Positions 53,651 through 63,599 of a stretch of 64,000 nucleotides of DNA are shown here, one piece after another. Each line of letters begins with the position of its first letter. Position 1 is the first letter of the stretch. Made by a program: the position numbers and the translations under genes. Source of the stretch: Roseovarius tolerans (GTDB lineage: Bacteria > Pseudomonadota > Alphaproteobacteria > Rhodobacterales > Rhodobacteraceae); assembly GCF_900109855.1 (NCBI RefSeq), contig NZ_FOBO01000002.1:124001-188000 (forward strand), given 5' to 3'. A model generated the notes under the pieces. That model was given only the letters and a program-made list of their open reading frames with translations, was not told where the DNA came from and searched no databases.

Positions 53651-54642
53651 GCCGCGTGCCTTTCGCAGACGGTGTCCTGCATGGCATCCGGCAAGAGGTG
53701 CAGCACCGTGTCCGGCGCCGCCGTCAGCACCCGGCGGCGCAGATCGGCCCCGGTGCCCGCGTGATCCATGTACCAGCCCAGATGCTTGCGCGCGGCGCGC
53801 CCGCCGAGATCGCGCCCGTAAAAGCCCAGCATCGCCTCGTAATGCCCGGCCACCAGATCGGCCAGTTCCGCACCTTGCGGGATTACGGGCGCGGGTGTGC
53901 CGTAAATCTCTGCCGCCACCTGCGCCAGCAGCCAGGGGCGGCCTTGCGCGCCCCGTCCGATCATCACGCCGTCGGCACCGGATTGTTCCAGCGCGCGGCG
54001 TGCGCTCGGCCCGTCCACGATGTCGCCATTGGCCAGCACCGGCACGCGCACGGCGTCCTTGACCGCGCGAATGGCCGCCCAATCGGCGCGCCCCTTGTAG
54101 AATTGACAGCGCGTGCGCCCGTGGATGGTGATCATCTGCACGCCTGCCGCCTCGGCACGGCGCGCGATCTCGGGGGCGTTGAGGCAATCGTCATCCCAAC
54201 CCAGCCGGGTCTTGAGCGTGACCGGCACACGGACCGCGCCGACCACCGCCTCGATCAGCCGCAGCGCATGATCCGGCGTGCGCATCAAGGCCGAGCCAGA
54301 CGCCCCTGCCCCGCTCGCGCTCGTCACCTTCTTGGCGGGGCAGCCCATGTTGATGTCGATGGCCTTCGCGCCGCGATCCTCGACCATGCGCGCGGCCTCG
54401 GCGATCCAGCGGGTGTCACAGCCGGCAAGCTGCACGACCGTGTTCGCAATCCCCAGCCCAAGTTCGGCCTTTTCGCGCACGCCGGGTTTGGCCTGCACCA
54501 TTTCCTGGCTCGCGACCATTTCGCTCACCACCAGCCCCGCGCCAAAACGCGACACCAGGGACCGAAACGGCAGGTCGGTGATTCCCGCCATCGGGGCGAG
54601 CGCCACGGGCGGATTGAACCACCTATCGGCAAGTGAGAGCAT
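53647..54642 (-). CDS. dusB: tRNA-dihydrouridine synthase DusB (nifR3)
   Basis: 331 residues. It reduces uridines in tRNA using FMN. VALAPMAGITDLPFRSL and the catalytic DINMGCPAKKV are present, then HGRTRCQFYKG and VLANGDIVDG. Between KKV and GSALM sits a Gly/Ser/Ala-rich run (TSASGAGAS) that I judge about four residues longer than in E. coli DusB. It is the first gene of dusB-ntrB-ntrC-ntrY-ntrX, the nifR3-ntr operon of Rhodobacter. Confidence 0.95.
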   Translation of the reverse strand: MLSLADRWFNPPVALAPMAGITDLPFRSLVSRFGAGLVVSEMVASQEMVQAKPGVREKAELGLGIANTVVQLAGCDTRWIAEAARMVEDRGAKAIDINMGCPAKKVTSASGAGASGSALMRTPDHALRLIEAVVGAVRVPVTLKTRLGWDDDCLNAPEIARRAEAAGVQMITIHGRTRCQFYKGRADWAAIRAVKDAVRVPVLANGDIVDGPSARRALEQSGADGVMIGRGAQGRPWLLAQVAAEIYGTPAPVIPQGAELADLVAGHYEAMLGFYGRDLGGRAARKHLGWYMDHAGTGADLRRRVLTAAPDTVLHLLPDAMQDTVCERHAA

Positions 54643-54804
54643 GTGTGTGCCTAATCCTTGTGCAACATCGCCTTTGTAGCCCTGACGCGGGCGAGAAACA
54701 ACGCTGCAAGGTATAATTCACAGCGCCCTCACTAGCACTCGCCTATTTATTAAGCACATGCTCAGCCATTGCGCTCGCCCCGGACGCGCCGTAATCAGGA
54801 CCAC

Positions 54805-55944
54805 ATGACGAACGCCGCTCTCATCGTCGCCGCAGGTCGCGGCACCCGTGCTGGCGGGGACTTGCCAAAGCAATGGCAGCCCCTCGCCGGTCGTCGCGTG
54901 ATCGACTGGACGGTCGATGCGTTTCTCGCGGTGCCGGGGATCACCTCGATCACCGTTGTCCTGCATGCCGACGATATTGACCGTCTTGTTCCGCACCCGC
55001 GGATTCGCGTGGCCGAGGGTGGTGCCACACGGGCGATCTCGGTGCGCAACGGGCTGGACTCGATGGCAGGCGACCCGCCTGATCATGTTCTGATCCACGA
55101 TGTCGCGCGCTGCTGCATCACCCCCGAACAGATCAGCGCCGTGCTCGATATGTTGCACGCGGGGGCTGTTGCCGCCGCCCCCGCCCTGCCCGTCACCGAT
55201 GCGCTCTGGACCGGCGCGGGTGGCCATGTCACCGGCACCCGCGACCGCGCGGACCTTTACCGTGCGCAGACGCCGCAGGGGTTTGAATTTGCCACGATCC
55301 TCGCCGCGCACCGGGCCCATGCGGGGGATGCGGCGGACGATGTCGCCGTCGCGCGCGCCGCCGGACTCTCCGTGGCCATCGTCGAGGGCGATGAGGATAA
55401 CCTCAAGATCACCCACCCACAGGACTTTGGCCGCGCTTCTAAGCTATTGGAACATAAGATGGATATACGTATCGGCACCGGGTTCGACGTGCACCGTTTC
55501 GGCCCCGGCGATCACTGCATGCTCTGTGGCGTCGCGGTGCCGCATGATCGCGGGTTGCAGGGCCATTCCGATGCCGATGTGGGCATGCACGCGCTGACCG
55601 ATGCGATTTACGGAGCCATGGCCGAGGGCGATATTGGTCGGCATTTTCCGCCCTCCGATCCGCAGTGGAAAGGGGCCGAAAGCCATGTCTTCCTGCGCCA
55701 CGCGGTCGATCTGGCATCGCAAAAAGGGTTCACGATCAATAATATGGACGTCACTCTTGTCTGCGAGCGCCCGAAGATCGGGCCGCATGCGCAGGCCATG
55801 CAGGAGGCGCTGAGCAGGGTCACCGGTCTCGCCCCTGACCGGATCTCGGTCAAGGCCACCACGTCCGAACGGCTCGGCTTTACCGGGCGAGAGGAAGGCA
55901 TCGCAGCGCAAGCCGCCGTGACACTGGTGAAGACATGCGCGTAA
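54805..55944 (+). CDS. ispDF: Bifunctional IspD/IspF isoprenoid enzyme
   Basis: 379 residues from ATG 54805 (AGGA upstream). Residues 1-220 are the IspD cytidylyltransferase ([27 protein letters not shown]). Residues about 222-379 are IspF ([16 protein letters not shown] with metal-binding D-x-[30 protein letters not shown]). They catalyse the third and fifth steps of the MEP pathway to isoprenoids. The fusion is common in alphaproteobacteria. pgpA begins ten bases before its stop. Confidence 0.96.
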   Translation: MTNAALIVAAGRGTRAGGDLPKQWQPLAGRRVIDWTVDAFLAVPGITSITVVLHADDIDRLVPHPRIRVAEGGATRAISVRNGLDSMAGDPPDHVLIHDVARCCITPEQISAVLDMLHAGAVAAAPALPVTDALWTGAGGHVTGTRDRADLYRAQTPQGFEFATILAAHRAHAGDAADDVAVARAAGLSVAIVEGDEDNLKITHPQDFGRASKLLEHKMDIRIGTGFDVHRFGPGDHCMLCGVAVPHDRGLQGHSDADVGMHALTDAIYGAMAEGDIGRHFPPSDPQWKGAESHVFLRHAVDLASQKGFTINNMDVTLVCERPKIGPHAQAMQEALSRVTGLAPDRISVKATTSERLGFTGREEGIAAQAAVTLVKTCA

Positions 55945-56432
55945 CTCATTTGATAGCCACGTTTTTCCATGTCGGCCACTTGCGCCCGGCCCCCGGCACA
56001 TGGGGGTCGCTTGCGGCGTTGCCCTGCGCCTGGGCGCTGCATGTGGCGGGCGGTCCGCTCCTGCTGAGCCTTGGCGTGGTCGTGGCGTTCACATTAGGTA
56101 TGTGGGCCACAGGACGGGAAACGAAAGGAAAAGACGATCACGATCCGTCCGAGATCGTGATCGACGAGGTCGCCGGTCAGTGGCTTGCCTTTTTACCGGT
56201 GTCCATCGGCGCGACGCATGCCGGGGTGGCGCTGACCGCGCTCTGGCCCGGCTGGATCACGGCATTCCTTGCCTTTCGCCTGTTCGACATCTGGAAGCCC
56301 GGCCCGATCGGCTGGGCGGACCGGCGCGGCGATGCGCTTGGTGTGATGCTGGATGACATCCTCGCGGGACTGGCCGCCGCGCTCTGCGTCATGGCGGGGG
56401 CGGCGATTTCGCACGGGGTGCTGGGCCTGTGA
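55935..56432 (+). CDS. pgpA: Phosphatidylglycerophosphatase A
   Basis: 165 residues, membrane-bound. The signatures [14 protein letters not shown] and [20 protein letters not shown] contain the PgpA acidic residues. It removes phosphate from phosphatidylglycerophosphate to give phosphatidylglycerol. It overlaps ispDF by ten bases and the next gene by four. Confidence 0.94.
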   Translation: MRVTHLIATFFHVGHLRPAPGTWGSLAALPCAWALHVAGGPLLLSLGVVVAFTLGMWATGRETKGKDDHDPSEIVIDEVAGQWLAFLPVSIGATHAGVALTALWPGWITAFLAFRLFDIWKPGPIGWADRRGDALGVMLDDILAGLAAALCVMAGAAISHGVLGL

Positions 56433-56908
56433 GCGTCGCCGATATCCTCGACAGCGCCCGTGCGCAGGGCGTGATGATCGCGACCGCCGAAAGCTGCACG
56501 GGGGGCATGGTTGCCGTTGCGCTGACTGATGTTTCCGGCTCCAGCGCGGTGGTTGAACGTGGCTTCGTAACCTATTCGAATCAGGCGAAAATCGAGATGC
56601 TTGGCGTGTCGCCCGAGACGCTTGCCGCGTTTGGTGCCGTTTCCGAGGAGACCGCGCGCGAGATGGCCGACGGGGCGTTGCGTCACAGCCGTGCCAATCT
56701 TGCCGTGTCGATCACCGGCATCGCCGGTCCCGGCGGGTCAGAGCACAAGCCCGAGGGGCGTGTCTGTTTCGGCCTCGCCCATACCGGCCATCCTACTGTC
56801 AGCGAAACGCAAGACTTTGGCGCGCAGGGCCGGGACGCGGTGCGCCGTCTTTCGCGGGATCACGCGCTCGAACTGCTGCAAGCTGCGGTGTCACGCGGTC
56901 CCGTATAG
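56429..56908 (+). CDS. CinA C-terminal domain protein (nicotinamide-nucleotide amidase)
   Basis: 159 residues from GTG 56429 in a GTGA overlap with pgpA. TAESCTGGMVAVALTDVSGS, FVTYSNQAKIEMLGV and SITGIAGPGGS are the PncC-type signatures. The enzyme deamidates nicotinamide mononucleotide in NAD salvage. The N-terminal competence domain of full CinA is absent. It overlaps the convergent COQ10-like gene by 18 bases. Confidence 0.92.
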   Translation: MSVADILDSARAQGVMIATAESCTGGMVAVALTDVSGSSAVVERGFVTYSNQAKIEMLGVSPETLAAFGAVSEETAREMADGALRHSRANLAVSITGIAGPGGSEHKPEGRVCFGLAHTGHPTVSETQDFGAQGRDAVRRLSRDHALELLQAAVSRGPV

Positions 56909-57343
56909 GGCCTCCGCGCGCTCCTCGAAGGCACGCACCACCCGCTTCATCGCCTCGTAAAAGAAGAACTCCGCCGCCGATTGCAGCAATCGGTTCTTGA
57001 ACGCGAAATCGACGTCGAACGCCACCTCACAACCGCCCTCTACATCGCGAAACGCCCAATTGGAGCGCATATGCTTGAACGGCCCGTCAAGGTATTCGGT
57101 CGCGATGCGCCGCTCTTGCGGGAAGAGTTCCACGCGGCTGCCGAAGCGTTCGCGGAACACCTTGAAACTGATCACGAGATCCGCCTCCATCAGTTCTGAA
57201 CCATCCTCGCGCGGGGTGACCTTGCGCACCCGGGCCGCCGCCGTCCAGGGCAGGAACTCGGGGTAGCGCGCCACATCCGCGACCAGCGCATACATCTGAT
57301 CCGCCGTGTAGCGCAGCGTTCGCGTTTCTGAATGTGATGGCAT
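56891..57343 (-). CDS. COQ10/RatA-family START-like protein
   Basis: 150 residues from ATG 57343. The SRPBCC (START-like) fold begins with RTLRYTADQMYALVADVARYPEFLPW, then LISFKVFRERFGSRV and a C-terminal helix RVVRAFEERAEALYG. Homologues bind coenzyme Q or associate with ribosomes (RatA); ubiquinone chaperone is likely in alphaproteobacteria. Convergent with the CinA-type gene. Confidence 0.85.
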   Translation of the reverse strand: MPSHSETRTLRYTADQMYALVADVARYPEFLPWTAAARVRKVTPREDGSELMEADLVISFKVFRERFGSRVELFPQERRIATEYLDGPFKHMRSNWAFRDVEGGCEVAFDVDFAFKNRLLQSAAEFFFYEAMKRVVRAFEERAEALYGTA

Positions 57344-57414
57344 GGTAGCCCCGGTTTGCACGTGACAGAGGCGCGCTTTTTCATAGACTGGGGCGGAAAG
57401 TTCAAGGGGGTCAC

Positions 57415-57960
57415 ATGCCGCAACGCGCCTATGTCATCGACAAATTGATTTCCGCCAAGAGCATCGCCGCCCGTATCGAGACCCTCTCGCATGAAATCGA
57501 GGCCGAATTTGCGGGCACCAGCAAGCTGGTTGTCGTGGGGCTGCTGCGCGGCTCTTTCATCTTCATCGCCGATCTGGTGCGCGAGTTGGACCTGCCCGTC
57601 GAGGTCGATTTCGTCGAAACCTCGTCTTACGGTAACGCGATGGAGAGTAGCCGGGAAGTGCGTATTCTCAAGGACTTGCGCGGCGATATTGAAGGGCGCG
57701 ACGTGCTGGTGGTCGAGGATATCGTCGATACTGGCCACACCCTCGCGCATGTGCTGCACCTGCTGAATAGCCGCCGCCCCGCGCGCCTGCGCACCATCGC
57801 GCTGCTCGACAAGCCGTCGCGCCGCGAGACAGATATCAGCGCCGACTGGATCGGCTTTGAAATCCCCGATGAATTCGTCGTCGGCTACGGCATCGACTAC
57901 GCGCAACGCAACCGCAACCTGCCCTATATCGGCACGGTCCGGTTCATTGATCCCGCGTGA
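57415..57960 (+). CDS. hpt: Hypoxanthine phosphoribosyltransferase
   Basis: 181 residues. The PRPP-binding motif [14 protein letters not shown] and the N-terminal [20 protein letters not shown] are complete, with [10 protein letters not shown] between them as the flexible loop. It converts hypoxanthine and guanine to IMP and GMP in purine salvage. AAGGGGG lies before the ATG. It is transcribed away from the COQ10-like gene. Confidence 0.93.
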   Translation: MPQRAYVIDKLISAKSIAARIETLSHEIEAEFAGTSKLVVVGLLRGSFIFIADLVRELDLPVEVDFVETSSYGNAMESSREVRILKDLRGDIEGRDVLVVEDIVDTGHTLAHVLHLLNSRRPARLRTIALLDKPSRRETDISADWIGFEIPDEFVVGYGIDYAQRNRNLPYIGTVRFIDPA

Positions 57961-58033
57961 TCGGCGCGGTGGCGGACGCAGCGGGAGTTGGTGCTGAGAC
58001 CTCCGCCGTTTGAATGCGGCGGCGCAGCAAAAG

Positions 58034-58059
58034 AAAAAGAGGGGGCACAAGGCCCCCTC
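58034..58059 (-). terminator. Rho-independent terminator of nrdJ
   Basis: On the minus strand GAGGGGGC pairs with GCCCCCTC around a five-base loop and runs into TTTTTCTTTT. It lies about 95 bases after the nrdJ stop. Confidence 0.85.
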
Positions 58060-58064
58060 AGGTT

Positions 58065-58123
58065 CGCGGATCGGGATGTTTATTTACCGCCCGATTATGG
58101 TTGTTGCCTGTCTCCGATCCGCG
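58065..58123. repeat. Ten-base inverted repeat enclosing 39 bases, 3' of nrdJ
   Basis: CGCGGATCGG (58065-58074) and CCGATCCGCG (58114-58123) are exact complements flanking 39 less GC-rich bases. On the nrdJ transcript this would form a long-looped stem just before the terminator. It may be a 3' processing or stability element. Confidence 0.5.
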
Positions 58124-58154
58124 TCCAGGGCGAGCGCACCCGCCCCTGAACTCT

Positions 58155-61100
58155 TCAGCTACACCCGCTCGTCCCGCCGCAGGTGTTGCACTTCATGCAG
58201 GTGCCGTTGCGCACCAGCGTGTAGTTGCCGCATTCGCCGCAGGCCTCGCCTTCGTAGCCCTGCATCCGGGCCTTGGTGCGGGCGTCCATCGACATCGTGG
58301 TCGACGTGGCCGACACCGATGTCACGTTGGCCTGCACCGTCTCGGGCACGAGGGTTTGCAGCGCTACCTCGGCGTCGCTGCCGCGAAAGCCGGTGGTGCC
58401 GGTGCCCTGCCCGCCCTGGAACACCACGAGTTCCTGTGGCAGGCGCTTGCGCAGGTAGCCGGTGGAGCTGATCTGCTTGAGCACCTCCAGCGAGCGTGAC
58501 GCAGCTTCGCCCGACATCTCCTTGATATTGCTGACACCTTCCTCTTCACCGCGGCCCAGATCATCGAAGGACGCGCCGGAGGGTTTGACATGCGCCAGAT
58601 CGGTGCGGTCGAGATAGCTGACCGCCAGTTCGCGGAAGATATAGTCGAGGATCGAGGTGGCGTTCTTGATGCTGTCATTGCCCTGCACCATGCCCGAGGG
58701 CTCGAACTTGGTGAAGGTGAAGGCATCGACGAATTCCTCAAGCGGCACGCCGTATTGCAAGCCCACCGAGACGGCGATGGCGAAATTGTTCATCATCGCG
58801 CGGAACCCGGCACCTTCCTTGTGCATGTCGATGAAGATCTCGCCAAGCTGGCCGTCCTCGTATTCGCCGGTGCGCAAGTACACCTTGTGCCCGCCGACGA
58901 TGGCCTTTTGGGTATAGCCTTTGCGACGCTCGGGCATCTTCTCGCGGTTGGAGCGGACGATTTCCTTGATCACCACCTTCTCGACGATCTTCTCTGCCAG
59001 AACGGCGGCCTTTTCCTGCGCGCTGCCTGATTCGAGGATCTCGGCGGCCTCGTCGTCATCCTCGACCAGCGCCGATGCCAGCGGCTGGCTGAGCTTGGAG
59101 CCGTCGCGGTAGAGCGCGTTGGCCTTGACGCCGAGGGACCACGAGAGCTCATACGCCTTCTGGCAATCCTCGATGGTGGCGTCGTTGGGCATGTTGATCG
59201 TCTTTGAGATCGCCCCCGAGATGAAGGACTGCGCCGCTGCCATCATGGTGATGTGGCTCTCCACGCCGAGATACCGCTTGCCGGTCTTGCCGCAGGGATT
59301 GGCGCAATCGAAGATGTGGTAGTGCTCTTGCTTCAGATGCGGCGCGCCTTCCAGCGTCATGGTCCCGCAGACGTGATCGTTCGCGGCGTCGATATCGCGC
59401 TTGGAATAGCCCAGATGCGCGAGCAGGTCGAAGGTCGGATCGTTCAGCTTTTCGGTGGGAATGCCCAGCACCTGCGTGCAGAACTCCGCGCCGAGTGTCC
59501 ACTGGTTGAAGACGAAACGGATATCAAAAGCTGAGCCAAGTGCGGCATCGACCTTGGCCAGTTCGTTCTCGCCAAAGCCGTGACCGATGAGCGAGGTGTG
59601 GTTGATGCCGGGCGCATTGCCGATGGTGCCGTGGCCCACGGCATAGCCGATGATTTCCTCGATTTGCGCGGGGCCATAGCCCAGCTTTTCAAGGGCGGCT
59701 GGCACCGACTGGTTGATGATCTTGAAATAGCCGCCTCCGGCCAGTTTCTTGAACTTCACCAGCGCGAAATCGGGCTCGATCCCGGTGGTGTCGCAATCCA
59801 TCACCAGCCCGATCGTGCCGGTGGGCGCGATCACCGATGTCTGCGCGTTGCGGTAGCCGTGCTTTTCGCCGAGTTTGAGCGCCTCGTCCCAGCTGGCCAT
59901 CGCGAGGTCGATCAATCGCGCATCGGGGCAGCTCTTGTGGTCGAGCGGTACCGGTTTGACGGCGAGCGCCTCGTAACCCTCGGTCGCGCCATAGGCGGCG
60001 TTGCGATGGTTGCGGATCACGCGCAGCATGTGCTTGGAGTTGGATTTGTAGCCTGCGAAGGCGCCCAGTTCGCCCGCCATTTCGGCGGAGGTCGCGTAGG
60101 AGACACCGGTCATGATCGCGGTCAGCGCCCCGCAAAGTGCGCGGCCCTCGTCGCTGTCATAGCCGTAGCCCATGTTCATCAAGAGGCCGCCGATATTGGC
60201 ATAGCCAAGGCCAAGCGTGCGGAAGTCATAGCTGCGCTGCGCGATCTCTTTCGACGGGAACTGCGCCATGGTCACCGAGATTTCCAGCGTCACCGTCCAG
60301 AGCCGGGTGGCGTGCATGTAGGCATCGGCGTCGAACTGCCCGTCGACATAGAACTTGAGCAGGTTCATCGAGGCGAGGTTGCAGGCGGTGTCGTCGAGGA
60401 ACATGTATTCCGAGCACGGGTTGGAGCCGCGGATTTCGCCATCTTCGGGGCAGGTATGCCACGCGTTGACGGTGTCGTGATACTGAATGCCCGGATCGGC
60501 GCAGGCCCAGGCCGCGTGGCCCACATCCTCCCAAAGATCGCGCGCCTTGATGGTCTTGGAGACCGAGCCGTCGGTGCGGTTGATCAGCGCCCAATCTTCG
60601 TCATTTTCGACGGCCTTGAGAAAGGCGTCGGTGACGCGGATCGAGTTGTTGGAGTTCTGGCCGGAGACGGATGCATAGGCCTCGGAATCCCAGTCGGTGT
60701 CATAGGTCGGGAATTCGATGCTGTCATAGCCCTGCTTGGCATAATCGAGCACGCGCTTGACGTAGGTTTCGGGGATCTGCACCTGCTTGGCACCGCGAAT
60801 GGCGGCTTTCAGCTGCGGGTTGGTCTTGGGGTCGACCGCATCCTCGGTGCTACCGTCCCAGGCGCGGATCGCGGCAAAGATCTCGTTCAGTTTCAGCTCG
60901 TGCATCTTCGATCCGGCGACGATGCTGGCGACCTTTTGCTCTTCCTTGACCTTCCAGTTGATGAATTCCTGGATGTCGGGGTGATCGGCGTCGCAGATCA
61001 CCATCTTGGCGGCGCGGCGCGTGGTGCCGCCCGACTTGATGGCACCCGCCGCGCGGTCGCCGATCTTGAGAAAGCCCATGAGGCCCGAGGACTTGCCACC

Positions 61101-61820
61101 GCCCGAGAGCGGCTCGTTGGCGGCGCGCAGGCTGCTGAAATTGGTGCCGGTGCCGGAGCCGTACTTGAAGAGCCGCGCCTCGCGCACCCAGAGATCCATG
61201 ATGCCGCCATCGCCAACCAGATCGTCCTTGACCGACTGGATGAAGCAGGCATGCGGCTGCGGATGCTCGTAGGCGGAGGCGGATTTGGTCAGCTCACCAG
61301 TCTCGAAATCGACGTAGTAATGGCCCTGGCCGGGGCCGTCGATGCCGTAAGCCCAATGCAGGCCGGTGTTGAACCACTGCGGCGAGTTCGGGGCAGCCAT
61401 CTGGCGGGCCAACATGTAGCGCATTTCGTCGAAATAGGCGCGGGCGTCGGCCTCCTTGGTGAAGTAGCCGCCCTTCCAGCCCCAATAGCACCACGCACCC
61501 GCCAACCGGTCGAAGACCTGCTTGGCGGAAATCTCACCGCCGAACCCGTCATTGTCCGCCGCGGGGCGGCCGCGCCACAGGAATTCCGGCACGCCGTCCT
61601 CGGCAATCTTCTCGAGTTTGTTGGGCACGCCCGCCTTGCGGAAATATTTCTGGGCGATCACGTCGCTGGCGACCTGGCTCCAGCCTGCGGGGACCTCGAT
61701 CTCATCGAGTTTGAAGACCGTCGTGCCATCGGGATTGCGGATCTCGGAACTCGTGGTCACGAACTCCAGCGCGGCGTATGCGTCCTGTCCGGCGGTGGTG
61801 AATTTACGTTCGATCTTCAT
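58155..61820 (-). CDS. nrdJ: Adenosylcobalamin-dependent ribonucleoside-diphosphate reductase
   Basis: 1221 residues from ATG 61820, the large class II form of alphaproteobacteria. It reduces ribonucleotides with a B12-generated radical, so it works with or without oxygen. Motifs: [20 protein letters not shown] (active-site cysteine and specificity region), [20 protein letters not shown] and [20 protein letters not shown]. The C-terminus has a cysteine-rich tail ([18 protein letters not shown] then [10 protein letters not shown]) for reductant delivery. Candidate NrdR boxes lie upstream; no cobalamin riboswitch is evident. Confidence 0.96.
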   Translation of the reverse strand: MKIERKFTTAGQDAYAALEFVTTSSEIRNPDGTTVFKLDEIEVPAGWSQVASDVIAQKYFRKAGVPNKLEKIAEDGVPEFLWRGRPAADNDGFGGEISAKQVFDRLAGAWCYWGWKGGYFTKEADARAYFDEMRYMLARQMAAPNSPQWFNTGLHWAYGIDGPGQGHYYVDFETGELTKSASAYEHPQPHACFIQSVKDDLVGDGGIMDLWVREARLFKYGSGTGTNFSSLRAANEPLSGGGKSSGLMGFLKIGDRAAGAIKSGGTTRRAAKMVICDADHPDIQEFINWKVKEEQKVASIVAGSKMHELKLNEIFAAIRAWDGSTEDAVDPKTNPQLKAAIRGAKQVQIPETYVKRVLDYAKQGYDSIEFPTYDTDWDSEAYASVSGQNSNNSIRVTDAFLKAVENDEDWALINRTDGSVSKTIKARDLWEDVGHAAWACADPGIQYHDTVNAWHTCPEDGEIRGSNPCSEYMFLDDTACNLASMNLLKFYVDGQFDADAYMHATRLWTVTLEISVTMAQFPSKEIAQRSYDFRTLGLGYANIGGLLMNMGYGYDSDEGRALCGALTAIMTGVSYATSAEMAGELGAFAGYKSNSKHMLRVIRNHRNAAYGATEGYEALAVKPVPLDHKSCPDARLIDLAMASWDEALKLGEKHGYRNAQTSVIAPTGTIGLVMDCDTTGIEPDFALVKFKKLAGGGYFKIINQSVPAALEKLGYGPAQIEEIIGYAVGHGTIGNAPGINHTSLIGHGFGENELAKVDAALGSAFDIRFVFNQWTLGAEFCTQVLGIPTEKLNDPTFDLLAHLGYSKRDIDAANDHVCGTMTLEGAPHLKQEHYHIFDCANPCGKTGKRYLGVESHITMMAAAQSFISGAISKTINMPNDATIEDCQKAYELSWSLGVKANALYRDGSKLSQPLASALVEDDDEAAEILESGSAQEKAAVLAEKIVEKVVIKEIVRSNREKMPERRKGYTQKAIVGGHKVYLRTGEYEDGQLGEIFIDMHKEGAGFRAMMNNFAIAVSVGLQYGVPLEEFVDAFTFTKFEPSGMVQGNDSIKNATSILDYIFRELAVSYLDRTDLAHVKPSGASFDDLGRGEEEGVSNIKEMSGEAASRSLEVLKQISSTGYLRKRLPQELVVFQGGQGTGTTGFRGSDAEVALQTLVPETVQANVTSVSATSTTMSMDARTKARMQGYEGEACGECGNYTLVRNGTCMKCNTCGGTSGCS

Positions 61821-62335
61821 GTGGCTGCCCCATAGCAAATTGGTTCGTGGACCGCTGTGGCCCGGTGTGAGTGACCGTCGCCCGACCGAAGGCAAAGCTG
61901 TCCTGTGTGCCGCGTGACTGATCAGCGGCGCAAGCTGTACCCGGTGGTGATCCGGCTATGTCGAAGTTTGGGTCGTATGTCCCTGCCCGGGCCGATCACT
62001 ATATCTTGTGGTCTTGCCGCCCGTTCACACAAACTGACGTATGTTGCCCTATCTGGTCAACGAAAAATTTAGCGATTTTTCGACAAAAAGGATTTGACTA
62101 TTCGGCGGTGTGGCATTGCCGTTCACGGAACAGTGATTCATCCACAGGCCGTCATGCAGGTGCAGCGAAAACGGCTAGCGGCAAAGAAGCCCTGCGATCA
62201 TCGGGCATTAGCGCGTAAAGCTGTCAAATGGGTTGAACTCGGGGGCTGCGCGATGCCAGCGCGACGGGCAGAGCGATGCTGCATCCGCAACATCTAGCAG
62301 ACCGATGCGCCATGTCTACATCTTGTGCAGGAAAG
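61821..62335. other. Upstream region of nrdJ, no gene seen
   Basis: These 515 bases separate nrdJ from tRNA-Pro. Frames here are short and lack domains. The part near 61996-62042 carries the candidate NrdR boxes. An inverted repeat follows: CGAAAAAT (62061-62068) and ATTTTTCG (62075-62082) around TTAGCG. The rest shows nothing I can name. Confidence 0.5.
61996..62042. promoter_or_regulatory. Candidate pair of NrdR boxes for nrdJ
   Basis: Box 1, TCACTATATCTTGTGG (61996-62011), matches 12 of 16 positions of the NrdR consensus ACACTATATATAGTGT. Box 2, ACACAAACTGACGTAT (62027-62042), matches nine. Their starts are 31 bases apart, the spacing seen in other NrdR-regulated promoters. Box 1 also contains TATAGT on the nrdJ strand, a possible -10. 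The second box is weak. Confidence 0.5.
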
Positions 62336-62412
62336 TGGTCGGGGCGGCGAGATTCGAACTCACGACCCCCTGTACCCAAAACAGGTGCGCTACCAGACTG
62401 CGCCACGCCCCG
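62336..62412 (-). tRNA. tRNA-Pro (anticodon UGG)
   Basis: A 77-base cloverleaf on the minus strand. Acceptor arms CGGGGCG and CGCCCCG are complementary. The D-arm region GCGCAGTCTGGTAGCGC, anticodon arm CCTGT-TTTGGGT-ACAGG (anticodon TGG) and T-arm GAGTTCGAATC are all present. The 3' CCA is encoded. No neighbouring tRNA is seen. Confidence 0.95.
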
Positions 62413-62479
62413 GACCACGGGGCCGTGTCTAGCGCCGAAGCGTGCGGTTGAAAAGCGTAAAACGCCGGATGGCGCCGTC

Positions 62480-62944
62480 TTATTGACCTTCGCCACAGGG
62501 CCAGGCCGCCGCGTCCTGATCAATCGCCGGATGGCGAAGTTGCCAGCCCTCCGCGATGCCGATCTTGCGCGACAGGCCGCCATTGATTTCGAGCACGCTC
62601 TGAATCTCGTTGCCGCCGAAGATCGGCGTCTCGTCCAGCGGCGTGGCCTCGTGATGCACCTTTTGCACGGTGCCGCTGGCATCGAGAAAGATCATGTCGA
62701 GCGGAATGAGGGTGTTCTTCATCCAGAACGCCACGCGCTTGGGCTTCGGGTAAACGAACAGCATGCCCGCGCTCGAGGAGAGGGTTTCACGGTCCATCAG
62801 GCCCTGCGCGCGCTCGGCCTCATCATCGGCCAGTTCGACGCGAAACCTGACCATTCCGGCGTCGCTGCGCAGGATGACCGCGTCCTCGCGACAGGGTTCC
62901 GCCACCGCCGTTCCCGCCCACAGGGCGAGCACGGCAATTTTCAT
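62480..62944 (-). CDS. DUF192 secreted protein
   Basis: 154 residues from ATG 62944. The signal peptide is MKIAVLALWAGTAVA. The DUF192 core has RVELADDEAERAQGLMDRET, GMLFVYPKPKRVAFWMKNTL and IPLDMIFLD. Family function is unknown; members are small periplasmic or cytoplasmic beta proteins. It overlaps the upstream cold-shock gene by four bases, so the pair is coupled. Confidence 0.88.
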   Translation of the reverse strand: MKIAVLALWAGTAVAEPCREDAVILRSDAGMVRFRVELADDEAERAQGLMDRETLSSSAGMLFVYPKPKRVAFWMKNTLIPLDMIFLDASGTVQKVHHEATPLDETPIFGGNEIQSVLEINGGLSRKIGIAEGWQLRHPAIDQDAAAWPCGEGQ

Positions 62945-63477
62945 AAGCCCGAAGACTTGGCTGCCGCTTCCCATCCACACACCTCAGTTGCCATTCGCCC
63001 TCTTTTACCATCAATCACGCGAATAGCCAGCGCTTCTCCGGGCTGGACATCCGCCAGACCCGAACGGCGCAACACCTCTATGTGAACGAACACGTCCTCC
63101 TCGGAGCCGAAGGTATTGGCAAAGCCGAATCCCTTGCCCTTGTCGAACCATTTGACGCGCGCAGGCTGTAGCGGGGCCGAGCGTATCTCGTCGAGGTCGA
63201 TCTCTTGCAGGTCGCTCAGACCGGTCAGTTCCAGATGGTCCGGTGCCTCGATTGCATGCACCTCGACGGCCTGATGGCCGCGTTCCGTCTGTTGCACGTC
63301 CAACTCAACCCCTGCGCGATCAGCTACAGAGCTTTGGCCAAAGTTGCGAAGCACGTTGGCATGGAGCAGAATGTCAGGACCACCCTCATCAGCAACCACA
63401 AACCCGAATCCCTTTACGGGATCAAACCATTTAACACGTCCTTTTACTCGGCGAATATCGTCATCGTTTCTTGTCAC
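62941..63477 (-). CDS. Cold-shock protein with two cold-shock domains
   Basis: 178 residues. Two CSD copies are present: GRVKWFDPVKGFGFVVADEG (about 13-32) and ARVKWFDKGKGFGFANTFGS (about 106-125). Both keep the RNP1-type KGFGF motif, joined by an acidic linker (LQEIDLDEIRSAP). Each domain binds single-stranded nucleic acid; the double form is common in alphaproteobacteria. It is coupled by a four-base overlap to the DUF192 gene. Confidence 0.92.
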   Translation of the reverse strand: MTRNDDDIRRVKGRVKWFDPVKGFGFVVADEGGPDILLHANVLRNFGQSSVADRAGVELDVQQTERGHQAVEVHAIEAPDHLELTGLSDLQEIDLDEIRSAPLQPARVKWFDKGKGFGFANTFGSEEDVFVHIEVLRRSGLADVQPGEALAIRVIDGKRGRMATEVCGWEAAAKSSGL

Positions 63478-63599
63478 AGTGTCCTACCTAACAGCCTTCA
63501 TCCCCAAGACCGTACCTAGACTTGCGCTATACTCACCCCCGCATGCAAGTCCAAAATATCACTTATATTCAATTGCTTGCATTTCACGTGACGTGAAAT

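Noticed and set aside
34866..58111. The 16-base string TATGGTTGTTGCCTGT at 34866-34881 and again at 58096-58111.
   Set aside because: In 64 kb roughly half a 16-base repeat is expected by chance, and the flanks do not match. Kept only as context for the loop complementarity.
59580..61835. A 751-codon plus-strand frame antisense to nrdJ, and similar long frames opposite gcdH, ntrY and ispDF.
   Set aside because: High GC makes long antisense frames common. The opposite strands encode clear conserved proteins with intact motifs.
61821..62060. A cobalamin riboswitch upstream of nrdJ.
   Set aside because: I could not find the conserved B12-box or the core helices; the region is better explained by NrdR boxes.
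40806..62136. The 14-base string TCACGGAACAGTGA at 40806-40819 and 62123-62136, both intergenic.
   Set aside because: Several shared 14-mers are expected by chance in this length, and neither copy sits at a consistent position relative to a gene.
61958..62218. An 86-codon plus-strand frame upstream of tRNA-Pro.
   Set aside because: Composition unlike neighbouring genes, no ribosome site, and it crosses the candidate NrdR region.
62336..62412. A tRNA-linked integration site with a mobile element.
   Set aside because: No integrase, direct repeat of the tRNA end or foreign gene lies beside tRNA-Pro.
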